Of a stretch of DNA of 64,000 nt, positions 23,366 to 35,239 are shown piece by piece. The DNA lies in NCBI RefSeq assembly GCF_009389715.1, contig NC_052397.1, positions 16,254,129-16,318,128 on the forward strand, written 5' to 3'. The translations under genes and the position numbers were made by a program. This DNA is from Phoenix dactylifera (lineage: Eukaryota; Streptophyta; Magnoliopsida; Arecales; Arecaceae). Positions within the stretch are counted from its first letter, which is position 1, and every line of letters begins with the position of its first letter. The notes beneath the pieces were generated by a model. It was not told the DNA's origin. It saw only the letters and a list, made by a program, of their open reading frames with translations, and did not search any database.

Positions 23366-26300
23366 ATGGAGAACTGTTATGATCCAATTGCTGAGGTCGA
23401 TTCATATAAACCTGGTCGCAATATCATCATGCACTCCCTCTACCTTCCTAAGTCATCACCTTGGTTTGATCTGAGGGTCTTTTACGTGAGAGTGAGCAAT
23501 TGTGAGGTCAATGAATCAACTCCTGAGCATCTTACTCTTAACCACGTCCCGCTTACTCCCAACACCGTCCTTGAAGTAAATGGTCGAAGAAGTGGTGTTT
23601 ATTCCGATTCTGCTTCTTCCTTGCTTAGGAGGGACAGGGTTGATAAGAGATCAGAAGAAGTGACATTTGTGAGCACAGATAGTGTAAGGATAACTGGAAG
23701 TGTCAGATTTGAGGTCTACAATAGAGATGCTCTGCTGCTTGCTGGAGTCTTGGAGTTGTGTGGTGGTGGTAATGGTTTTACAGCAGAACCAAAGAATACT
23801 AGCAAGAAATGGAACCTGAAATGCCAGCCTGTAACGTGGGCTGGATTAGGCTTTCTGAAGGGAAAACATTGCTCGAGTTCAGAGATGACTTTGCCAACAA
23901 TTGATGTATATGTTGCTGGTTGTTTCTCAGGTAGCCCCATCATCTTAACCAAGACTCTTCAGCTAGCCTTACGGAAAAAGCATCAGATGAAGGTTGTGTT
24001 TGATTCTATTCCAGAGCGTGGTCCAACTGAACTAATGAAGAATGCTTCATCTGAGGATACTTTTCAGGTACTATTTTCTATCTTGAGGTTTACCTGGAAA
24101 TATGCATTATGAGAGTTCACTGACTGCAATATGTGGATCCAGTTACGAAGGGACAATGCTCTCCAGTTCAGTTTTTAAATTTTATTCACTAAAATATTAC
24201 TTTATATAAGAGTCTTTATCAAGTTTCTTCAGCCTTCTTCATATCACTGTGTGCAGGATTTACAAACCATGAGAACATTGGGTAATCTGTTATTCTGTGT
24301 CTTCCACAGCTTGTTTCAGCAATATATTTGGCATTTGAAAACTTCCATTTTTATATATGTTGTTATGTCAGAATATGATAGATGGAAAACCCTAGAGTGC
24401 GGTGATCATATCTTTTTTGCGATAAAAACCAATACTTCTTTTCTGCCTTCAATTTGCTTCAAGAATTACAGGATATTGGCTTCGAATGTCATTTGGGTCA
24501 AGAGAACTTTAAGAAAGATGGAGATTATGTTAGAAAAGAAAAATGGTAAAGAAATCTACTAAGTAGGAGAGGAAAAGGTAAAGCAGAAAACCATAAAAAG
24601 GGGAAGGGATTTTTGCAGAAATCTTATTTCCGCTTTCTTTCTTTCTTTTATTCATGAATTGCCCATTTTTGGAATTTCTGAATGTTTTGCCTCTGATCCC
24701 ATGGATATGCTCCAGCCTCTGAATGTGCATTGTATACTTAACAAATACATGACTTCAATATTAAAAATATGTATATTCATATAAAAAATGTGAATTATTT
24801 ATCATGTGTATTCACTATGAAAAAATTGTGTTCAACTTGGCTTAAACATACAACTCAGAGGCAAGAGCGTTTAAAAGTTTTAATGGGCCCCTTCCTGGGG
24901 AAAAAATGGTCTAAATTTGCATAAAGTAAGCATATCCATTTTGCAAATTCCCAAGGGAAAAAAAGGGGGGTTAATTAACAATATTCTAGTGAACTTTGAA
25001 ACAAAAGTTCGTTCTAAGAAATAAATTATAGATTATGTGTGAACCATGATACGCCGTACTGGCCCAAACCGAGCGGTACGGGACGTACCGTACCATACCG
25101 ATCCTGTATCGGTATTTGGTACGGGTGGCGTACTACTGGGTACACCAAAACCATACCGTCACTGTGCTAGTGTGGTACCGGTATGGGGTTTGGTACCGAG
25201 ATGGTGAACCTTGGTATGAACAGATGCAAAATTTGTTATAATTTTAAATACTTTCAGCCAACATGCAAGAATTAAAGCCTATTACTTTTGTGATTCTGTA
25301 TATTTCCATCAAAAACCAGATATCCTGCTAAACAAACTTCCAGATGATTAGATTTTAAAAGTGCATTTTGTACACATGGAAAACTCATTTTTTGGTCAAA
25401 ACCGAATGAAACTACATTAAATTTGTCCATAATAAATAAAACCCTATTCTATTTTGTCAAATCGTAAATATTGTAATAATTTTCTTTTATTCAAATTTGT
25501 CGTCAAGTATACCTGATCAAGCTGAGCATTATAATGTTTTGGCCAAGACTTTCAATTGATCATGGCATTATTTGGACAGTTTTCACAGTTCTATTATGGT
25601 TAACTTTTACAGTAATGATAAGTTATTATGTTCACTTTTTTAACAAGTTGCATCAACATCCCTGCGGTATCTGTTCCGAATTCTACTTATAATATATTCT
25701 GCTTGTTCTGCAGCGGAGAGGGATAAATAGCTGGTGCCTAGAATTGTTGAACCTGTAGAGACAAGAATCAGTCAATATATACAAATTGTGGTCAGCATAG
25801 AATTCACTTGATGATTTAGGAGGATATAGAAGATAACTTGATATTCCATTAACTTTTTTTTATTCTTGAACGGCACCATGGCTCACGCTAAAACATGGTA
25901 CATCCATCAAGATTTCAAGAGGTGGGAAAAAATGTTAGAACACATTAGACAGGTTACATTTAGCTCTAGGCAGTACAATTTTCTGGCATTTGTGTCACCT
26001 TGACACCTTTTTATGATTTTTCTGATCTTAATCTAGATGATTTTATTCATAAGATTAGATTAGAATCTGGTGTACTTAGACTTTCTAATAATGTCCTGAA
26101 GAAGCTGGAACAACAACCAAAACCATGTACTGCAGAAAGCAACACTTGCATCATATGCATTAAGCTTTTATGTCTAAGAGGTAATGAAGGCTGCAATCTC
26201 ACCAGACCATAGATGTGCAATATAACTTGGGCATAATACTTTTTTAAGTATTTAAGGAATAAGATAAGTCACCGTTTCTTTTCTTTTAACACTGTAATTA

Positions 26301-28164
26301 TCTAGAATATAGTGTCATCTTTGAGGACTCAGTGAGATAGCAAAATCCTGCAGGGTTGCATGCATTTTGGGACTGCCTACTTCTATGGAGAGCATTTTTT
26401 TTTGAATCTGATATCCTCAGTCATCCATTCGAAGTTCTCTGACTTCAAAATAATTTAAAATATATATATATTAATTGTTTGTCATTGCATTCATTGTAGA
26501 AACATTCTATCTTACATATTGCAACCATCAAGGCTTGAATTTCTTTGGTATTTTTCAATCATCGTCTCTGCATGACTAGTTGACTAGAGATTACAGAGAC
26601 TTTGTCTATAGGAATTCAACAAGAGACAAGATTTAAAACAAAGATTACTATCCATGCTTGTATTTGTGCTCCTTTACCATCCAGAAACCAGACTCGGAGA
26701 AATCCCAAAGCTCCAACATTCTAGGAAAAAGGGAGGCAGGGAAAGAATAAAGCCCCACTATTTATACTAGTAATAACTATCTAATAAAGATGAGAAAGAA
26801 TTACTTAATTTATTTGGATAGAGAAAATTCCCTGTCATAGGAAATCTTTTATGCCCCAGAACAAAGAAAAGCAAAATATATGAAAGCAAGTAAAACAATA
26901 AGTTCTAACATGATAGACTCAAGATTGCCTCTCAATTTCCCTTTTCATCTATAGATACTGTTGCAAAGATATGTCCACATTTATTATAATTTTCCTTTTG
27001 CCCTATTGTTTTGGTATTTGAATCTTATGTAAGCGATTAATCCATAAGGTTTTACTTTCAATTTCTCCTTTGTCATGAAATTTATGTCATAATGTTCCAT
27101 AACTAATATGCTGTCTGAGTTTTGAGTGGACATGCTGAAGAATTTATAATGTAAGGCCTGCAGCCTTGTCATGTTCAAGATGTTGAAAGTGGATATATGA
27201 TTTTCATTTCAACCACTGGTCTTTTGAGAAAGATGTTTTCTTTGACTAGTTTAACCACTTAAGTTTAATAAAGCACAAAAGATTTTGAGGAGCAGCTTTC
27301 TGAGTTGCCATTACTTTAACAGTTCCCTCAAAACCTGGCAATATATGCCCTACTCTGAATTTTCTAAGTTTCATACTCTATTTTTTTGTTCATTTGTTTT
27401 CTCATTCAATTACTCACGCCACGAAAGGGCATATTGGTAGACTTTCATCACATAAAGCTGCAAGGTTGAGATGTATGGGTCAGTCTGAATTTTTTTTGCC
27501 TGAATATTAATCCAGATTTTTATTCTTGTTCTTAATGGAGCAGTATGATTTTTTTTTATCTCTGCTGTCTCAGCCGTTGAAAACACCTAGTCTCTCGTGT
27601 CAAAATTCTGTATTGCTTAACGAGTCCTTGATTTTCATTTAAATAATGCCCTTTTATACAAAAAATTACTTATTTTTGCCTTCTTGAATGTAATTTGATC
27701 TTGAAATGTCTTGTTTTAAATAGCCAGCATAAGTAATATGGATATATTTTTTCAGCAGCTTGGATAGAAAAGTTTTTCCCATATGGCTTGGAAGTTCTTC
27801 TATTATTCTCTTTCTGAAAAAAGAAAAGAAAATTCTTCCATATAACTTGGACTTCTTGCATCTTCTTGCATTTGCTCTCAAAACTGCTTGTGCAAAGTGC
27901 TAACATCCGTCTCTTCTTCTGTGGCAGTTATTGGAATATGGAGGCTACCAACCAGAAAACGATTTGGAGGTTGATTACAACAGCATTTACTCGAGAGCTG
28001 AATATATAGAAGGGGAGGATGGGGAACTTTCATGGTTCAATGCTGGTGTGAGGGTGGGTGTGGGGATTGGCCTTGGCATCTGCGTTGGAATAGGAGTCGG
28101 TGTTGGATTGTTGGTTCGCACCTATCAAGCCACCACCCGAAATTTTAAAAGGCGACTCATCTGA
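23366..28164 (+). CDS. At1g01500-like protein of unknown function
   Basis: Two coding exons, 23366-24067 (234 codons) and 27928-28164 (78 codons plus stop), join in phase 0 at TTTCAG|GTACTA and GTGGCAG|TTATTG to give 312 aa, close to the plant family length. Visible blocks: PWFDLRVFYVRVSNCEV and LTLNHVPLTPNTVLEVNG near the N-terminus; DSVRITGSVRFEVYNRD with LLLAGVLELC in the middle; LPTIDVYVAGCFSGSPIILT; and a C-terminal FNAGVRVGVGIGLGICVGIG run followed by a basic end (RNFKRRLI). That run is a glycine-zipper-like hydrophobic segment, probably a C-terminal membrane anchor. Databases label homologues as an erythronate-4-phosphate dehydrogenase family; I see no dehydrogenase motif and do not support that name. 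The 3.9-kb intron holds a GGTACCG-rich repeat. Confidence 0.88.
25045..25215. mobile_element. GGTACCG-rich non-autonomous repeat in the intron
   Basis: About 170 GC-rich bases sit inside an AT-rich intron. They consist of inverted GTACCG/CGGTAC words, with GTGAACCATG at the start and an inverted ATGGTGAACCTTGG at the end. Base composition contrasts sharply with both flanks. It looks like a short foldback or MITE-type element; the superfamily is unknown. Confidence 0.55.
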
Positions 28165-29599
28165 TCTTGTTCTGAAGAGTTATTTCCTCAACTAGTATCA
28201 ATCACAAGCATTGAAAATTTTTGTTATTCTCCCCTCATCCATAAAGCAGCTAACCTGGTTCTGCTTCAATGGCACCTTGTCATGCTGTGATATTTTAGAA
28301 AGTAGGAACTTTCTGCTTGTTTCTGACACAGCTTCCCTTGCACTTATTTCGTGCTTCTGAAGCCTGTTTTGTTTAACAATAAGGTCCAGGGCCGTTGAGA
28401 TTCTGTGGCAGCATATGCATTTTTGCTAATATCTCTTCCCTTTACGTATATATCCCATGGACAAGACCTGGGGGTATAATATTAATTTATTCGTTTATTT
28501 TGATTGGCTTTTGGTTTTTCTTTGGTGGCTTGAGAATGTTTGGAGGCAGAGGTGATTGAACAAGTGCCTTTCTTGTAACCTTGTCTGTTTACAGTTGAAA
28601 AAACATCGATATCCCTTTGGCCTGTCGATGCTAAAAGCCGACCACCGGTGGGAGACAAATGTGAAGAGCTTGGAAGAGCTGCATGATGCAAGAAAGAATT
28701 TGTTTAGCGGAGATGAGAGCATGAGATGGTTCAGGGAACTTTGTGTTAGTTCTTTCTTATGCACAGGTTGGATATAATGTTGTTCGACCAAACAACGGAG
28801 TGAAGTAATGTGCAAGCATCCTGCACTGGTTTTTGGTTGTCCTTTCCAAATCCATCAAATAAGTCCGAATCATTTCTTGAGATTAGCTTTAAGTTCTGAA
28901 AGATTATGTAAACATTGCACGCATGGATGACTCTGAAACTGCTTGCCATGACAACAAGCTAATACAAGCAAGCCCCTCTTGGATGTACCAAGATCATAAG
29001 AAGCTATCTCCTTCGGAAGGAAAACCCATGTTGGCTGGCCCTTTGATCACCTTGATGAACCTCAAGGAACATTCATTCAAAATTGATGTAATTCTTGTAC
29101 TGAAAACACTAAATCGATGTGGATGCAAGTTTTCAGCCTTTTGTTCAGCATATCAAAGTTTCGATATTAGAGTTTCTGTATTACAAGCTAAATAGTTGAA
29201 TAAATCAATGAAGTCTAATCAACCAATTCAGTTAATGGGGAAACTAGTTTCATGGCAACATGAAAGAACATCCACCTACTATAATAATTCATGGGGCATA
29301 GATTGTACTGCAAAACAAAACTGAAGAGACTAAAACACAACGTACAGTGAAACACAAGCGAAGAGACTAATTTCCTGAGTCAGCAAAGTGAGATGGATGT
29401 TTATCTGCATGATAGTATATTCTTCAGAAGCGTTGTTTGTCTACATTGTATAAATTCTTCAAGAAAAGAAACATCTTTTAGAACGATTTCCAGTGAAACA
29501 GAAAGAACTAGATCCACAGTATAACTAGGGTACCCAAAGAATACCCACTGTGTTACTAAGTAGCGACATGCTGCATGGAAGTTTTAGTGGTGCTTTTGC
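28165..29599. other. Convergent 3' flanks of two genes
   Basis: This holds the 3' UTRs of the At1g01500-like gene (+) and the Sec14-like gene (-). A frame at 28556-28777 passes through a TGTTTACAG acceptor-like site and then reads KKHRYPFGLSMLKADHRWET, with protein-like composition. I do not recognise it; it could be an alternative 3' exon or a relic. Nothing else is seen. Confidence 0.45.
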
Positions 29600-32500
29600 T
29601 CAACTTGCTTGCGCAGCAATCCGTGATGGTTCCCACGCAACCTCGGAAGTTGAGTGCCCATTGGTTGTATGGTTGGCCTGGGCTGGTTTTTCATTCAAAT
29701 CCCAAATGCTTGCCGATCTGATATCATCCTTTAACATCAATTTGGAGAACTCCTCATGGTTGTATTGTATTTTGTTCTTTCCTCCAAACTCAACCGGAAG
29801 TATCTCAACATCAAAGTACTTGCACATGAGCTCTATGCTTTCTGCAGTCTTTGGATAAACAAAATGTGTCTTTTCGAAGCTTTTTGGGTCTAAGAAATAT
29901 TTGACAATCTGCAATGGCAGAACAGAACAATGTGTGAGGAAGATCACATAACAAAGAGAATAACTGTAAGTGCTTAATATATTCCAGATACAAGAAGAGA
30001 CAAAAGAACCAGTGACTTGCTGAAGTTATTCATAAACCATCGCGATTGATCCTCATATTCAAGAGATTTGAAACAATGATTTCATGCATTTTTCATTTTC
30101 AGGGTTGTCTTCTTAACTAGATAGTATTAAAGGAGATAGACAATAGATGAGGAAGAAGTGCATGTAATTGTAATTTTCTGTGGGTGCTTATAGACAGCAT
30201 AAAATGTACCATAGCATAAAGGGATGTATGAACTCGAACCTTCCAAAAGGTTTCAAAGATTCTGGGAGGATTGTATAAAAATGCAGCAGCAAGCCTCTCA
30301 GGATAATGATTTTGCAAAATCTTTGCAGCTTCTCGAGCAGTCTTTATTGGGACTGAATTGCTTAATGACCACCCAGTGAAGTCTATCAAACACACCATTT
30401 GCTCTTGACCCTCAGGCATATTGAGAATCGCATTCTCTAAGATATACACCAGATGCCGAATTTGATTGATGTGTGATGATGAGTTCTGTAAACTGAACAT
30501 ATTCAAAACTCTGTACTGTACTGTGGAACTGCAAGAATGATTTTCAAGGAAAAGAAAAAAAATATTCAGTGCATACCTGTTTTGCTGGTTTCATCACAAG
30601 AACAGTTCTTCCTTCTCGATCATGAAAATTTGCTATGTACAATTTACCAGTTTCACCTTCAATAGCAACTTCATGCTGACAGAATTACAAATTGCAGTGA
30701 ATAAGTTAATTTCTTGTTTACCAATTTAATAGCCAAGAGTTGTTGCAGGACAGTAAAACTTACCCAGCGGATCTCTTCTGGCTTGTAGGTTGATCGCCAC
30801 TTGAGCATCTCTTCCAACATTTTTTTTGACTCATAAACATTCCAGTTCCTAGCTTCCAAATATCTCCTCAAGCATGCATCAGTGCAGTACTTCAAGCTAC
30901 GTCCAGACAAGGGTCCCATTGCAGCTCTTAGCTCATTGATCTGTTTGTAGAACAAGTGTTGAATAAGCTCAAGTATCTGTATCTACTTTATGCACTGGTA
31001 ACAAAACTACAGATTAGATACAAGTCATTCAATGAAAATTCAGTGGAACTAGGGATGAATTCAGATACTTCACCAGAGCTGTTCATCAAGAAATTATATG
31101 GACATACTTGGATACTCTTAGAAAGTAATGTTTTGTGCATCTGGAAGTTTATCAAAACATCTATGTTTTTAAAATCTTGGGCTAGAGAGTGCCAGCATTG
31201 CAACTATCACATGAACAATCTTGATTCTGTAATTAGGGGGAAAAATCTAGCTTACAAATCTCAAAGAATCCATAGCTTTCAATACCCTTGCTACCTCTAT
31301 CCAAAACAATCACTAAAAAGACTTTGCAGAACACTATAAATATTGTTTTAGACATTAATAAACTTGACTTATGGTTGATTTCCAGAAGGGATATTTCTTT
31401 AATGGAGTAACTATGTCATAATTTAGCAAAATCTACAATATATATTTTACAAATCTCTCAACTATTAATATATAAAATTTAATATCAATAAAAATATTAT
31501 TTCTGAATACATAGAAAGAATATAAACAGTTGTTCTTCTAGACCAATTGGCATATACAAGGGCACTGATACCTAAATATACATTGCTTTAGCATTGACTT
31601 CTGTCTTTTCAATGTTCAAAGGATAACAATTCCATATACCTAACTATGATATAAAAGTACCATCAATATCCAGATGACATGATATAACCCAGTCACATGC
31701 ATTGCACTTGCGGAGACTGAACCATTCATCATGGCAGTTCCGATACATGCACATGCTTTAAACATGTCCTCAAACAAATAACTCGATGTTGCAGGAGAGT
31801 AACAAGCCTAATTGGCCGAGAGCCAATAAGAATGCTAAACTGAGAAACACAAGCTAAGATAACTGTCGATAAGGCAACAGATAGTGACAACATTAGCATG
31901 AGCATGCATGTGCTTTAGATTAAATCATTTACATGGTTAGCACAGCCAGTGCAGAATGCACTGTGAATTGAGATGGCATATGTCCTGGTTTTTGGTCTCT
32001 TGTCCATACTCATATGTAATGAGTTGATAAAGATGACTATTTGTCATCCAATGTTAGATATGATATGATAAAAGTATCAGATGAGGGTATTGGTTCTAGT
32101 CCATGATTGGATAGAAGGATAAATCCTGAACCCCTGAAACCTAATATATTAACAGAGATGAAAATACAGAAACTCCTATATATCCCTGCTGCCACCACCA
32201 GAAAAAAGAAGAAAGAAAAGAAGAAAAAAGGAAAAGAATACATAGTCCCCTGTTTCCAATTCTATGAGCAACCAAATAAACCCCATTCCTTTCCTTAAGG
32301 ATGTTGGATATCAAATGTACCTAAATCTCTCTAATTATGCTAGGGCTATGTAAGTGGAACGCGTGCTGGAGGCGAGGAACAAAAAGGAAGAGCATTTGAT
32401 CGATGGCTGTGATTCCATGGTTCCACCTAATGTTCTGGATGGAAGGAGGAAGAGAAAATATAGAAATAAAGAAAGAGAAGGACACACAGTGTGTTAAGAC

Positions 32501-35232
32501 CTGGCAATAATGATTCTTCTTTTAAAGAAAAGGATAATGAATTGCCTGTGTAAATGTGGAAGGCCTTATAGGCAGGCCTTTTGACTAGACTAAGGCTTTC
32601 GCATTATATATAGTAGATCATTGAAAGTGTTGTAAGGTTCACCACTTAAGATAGTAGATGAGAAAATTTATATTAAAAGGCCTTGTCTGGCCAGCCACTT
32701 TAGTGGTCTCCTACATTGAGGCTGGCCACCTTTGTCCCTTTATTTTCCTCCTACTCTGCCTGTTCTCTTTTCTCCTCATTCTTTTTTCCTTCCCTTTATT
32801 CTTATCCCCTTTCTTTCCTCCTCTTTTTTCCTTGCTCTCTTTCCTTCTCTTGCTCTTTTCTTCTTCCCTTTTATGTTTATTTTCTTCTCTCTTCCTCGCT
32901 GGACTACTCTTTCCTCCTATAAAATTGTCACAGCTCACTGAAAGCTCCTAGAATAAGTTGAGATCTCTCTTAAAGAATAACATGTTTTACTTAAGATCAC
33001 CCCAAAATACCAACCCTCTATGGTCCTGATTTCTTACAAGTCACATAAAGAAAAAAGAAATGACATGGACCCACAAACACATTAAGAGACCTAATCTTAA
33101 ACCTCATCTAACTCTAAACCACATCAGAAAACTTCTGTATAAAATTCTGAAGGGGCTATTTGCACACAAGGACAGCAACTATATGTAGCTCAGATCAAAT
33201 CACTAAGTGATTTCCAGTTCATGATTGCTGAGGTCTCCTTGAAGAACTTTGTTGACTCAATGAAGTGTCTTAAGCAGTCCGTAGATTTTTGAGACTAAAA
33301 GAATTGGGAAAGGATCATTAATTATTGAAGGTTTATATTTTTTGGGAAGATAAATAAAGGTGTAAACCGATTGAAGTTGTTCATTATCTATTATCTACAA
33401 TTTGTCAAGAAAAAGGAGATAAAGTATTGGCACAACATAGAATCATTATAGTTGAATGAAGGCTAGCTAAACTTCTCAAGATGGTGTTTGTCATCTACAA
33501 GAGATGGGGTCACGCTATAGTGATGTGAAGTTTAGATTTCTGGCATGAACACAGAATGTTCAAAAGAGGTCCAGACACATAAAAATGTCAAATCTTCTAA
33601 CACAGAAAAATGAAATAACATGCAAATACATACACCCACACCAACATGCATGTACAAAGAAAATTTGCAAAACTGGTTTAAATAAAATTAGCAACCACTA
33701 TATTTTACTAAGAAAAATATGATTAAGTCTTGTCATCAAGGTCTGCTGAACCGGGCCGAACTGACCTGGGTTATACGGGCCGGAACTGCAATGGGACCGG
33801 CCAAAACCAGTCCTTTTCGGGCCTGAACCGGCCTGAACCTGCCGGAACTGGCCAGAACTGGTTGGAATCGGTTGGTTCCGACCAGTTCATGCCGACTTGG
33901 TGCAAACCAGTTGGTTTGCACCGAGTCAAGTAGCACTGTGGCAATAATGCCATCTAGGTTAAACTAAGTTCATAGAAACATAAAAAAAAATAAAAAAATT
34001 AAGAAAATATCAAATTAGACTTAAATTCACAGAAAAAGTTTGACAAGTGTGATTACTAATTAATTTTTTTAAGAATTGCAAAAAAAAATTAGGGTGTATC
34101 GGTTCGTGAACCGGCATGCCCTACTAGTTCTGTTCGGCACCGAACCAGTATTGAACCATACCGGGCGCCGACCGCTACGGGTTCCGGTACCGGTTTGGCG
34201 GCCTTACTTGCCATCATAAGAAATTTCACAAGAAAAAAAATATATATTATAAATTTTGACAGGATGGACAACAAAAGAACCAATTAGATATGTTTTCTTG
34301 TATATGCTCACCGAAGCAACAAAGAAATTGCTTCTATGACTTCTATCTCTTAAACATTAGTACAAACTTAAAAAACAAAGAGGGAAACATACCTTAAAAT
34401 ACAAAGTGCCCAACTTGATTAATGTATGTTGTAAGAGCTCACAGAAAAGCTAAAATTGATTAACTAATGATACCAAGTGACTAACATTGAGATAATGCTA
34501 GTTTTCTTTATAAAGAAGCGAAGGAGAGAGAATGCTAATTTTTGTGTGTTGATTATTTCAAGAAAGATCGATAATAGCGCAATAGCCTAAAGTTAAAACT
34601 TTAGTTCTGAAGCAAGAATAAATGAAGAGAAAAAATGGGGCGCATATGGATCCAAAACATAGAACAAACTCGAGAAGCAAAAGCGTTATTAATTATTTGT
34701 TTATATGAATTTTTTGTCCAAAAGAAATTTAGTAAAATGAATGTCTCTTAACCACCGACAAGAGATGGAAAAATCTATTAATATTTTTTTGTAAATGAGA
34801 GCAGAATCTGAAAACATGACAACCATATAGCAGATCTTCGTGCAGGAATAAATTTCAAAAACTCTAGGTCATCATGCTCCACCCAATGATTGATCTTAGA
34901 CCCTATATTCTAATTTTGCTTGGTCAACTCTTCTACCTAATTGAAGCAAATACTAGTAACTACAATCAGAATCTCTACCATGATAACTATAACTAGCAAC
35001 CTAAATTTTAGGTAACATTAGAATGAGGTATTTATCAAATAAAACTCAGGGAAAAAATCATATTTATGAAGGTACAGAGTTCTTTTCTTTAAGAAAAACA
35101 CAAACCAGAATATCTTGACAATGAAATCAAGCCAACATGATGATAGCATCAGTTCTGTCTAATTACCTTTGCTTCTTGGTGCACGGTACCATCCTCCTGA
35201 ATATCACGGGTGGTATGCTTCTTACGAAACAT
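29600..35232 (-). CDS. Sec14-like CRAL-TRIO domain lipid-transfer protein
   Basis: This is a soluble Sec14-family protein; such proteins bind and exchange phosphatidylinositol and other lipids between membranes. Five coding exons, all phase 0: 35167-35232 (22 codons, MFRKKHTTRDIQEDG), 30764-30940 (59), 30577-30675 (33), 30240-30485 (82) and 29600-29908 (102 plus stop), for 298 aa, the usual size of the plant At1g75170/At4g08690 type. The CRAL-TRIO N-lobe is in exon 2 (DACLRRYLEARNWNVYESKK); the lipid-binding lobe covers exons 3-5 (LIDFTGWSLSNSVP, LQNHYPERLAAAFLYNPP, FVYPKTAESIELM, PVEFGG). All donors and acceptors are canonical. Intron 1 is 4.2 kb and holds repeats. A leader exon probably lies at 38332 and above. 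I see no defect. Confidence 0.93.
32735..32935 (+). repeat. Pyrimidine-rich CTT/CCT tract
   Basis: About 200 nt of nearly pure C/T on the plus strand lie inside Sec14-like intron 1. Several open frames cross it only because of low complexity. Confidence 0.75.
33740..34210. mobile_element. AACCGG-rich non-autonomous element in Sec14 intron 1
   Basis: Two GC-rich blocks (33740-33945 and 34095-34210), full of AACCGG/CCGGTT and GGTACCGG words, flank an AT-rich centre. The ends form an imperfect inverted repeat: CAAGGTCTGCTGAACCGG at the left against an inverted CAAGTAAGGCCGCCAAACC at the right. It resembles the repeat at 25045-25215, and a faint relative lies at 35560-35690. I read these as one non-autonomous DNA-element group. 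Confidence 0.5.
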
Positions 35233-35239
35233 GACTGCT

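Noticed and set aside
23366-28164. Name erythronate-4-phosphate dehydrogenase for the At1g01500-like gene
   Set aside because: No nucleotide-binding fold or catalytic motif of that enzyme is visible; the label is probably an inherited annotation error.
32658-32951. Phe/Leu/Ser-rich frames in the Sec14 intron
   Set aside because: They are translations of a CTT/CCT-rich intronic tract; three frames are open at once.
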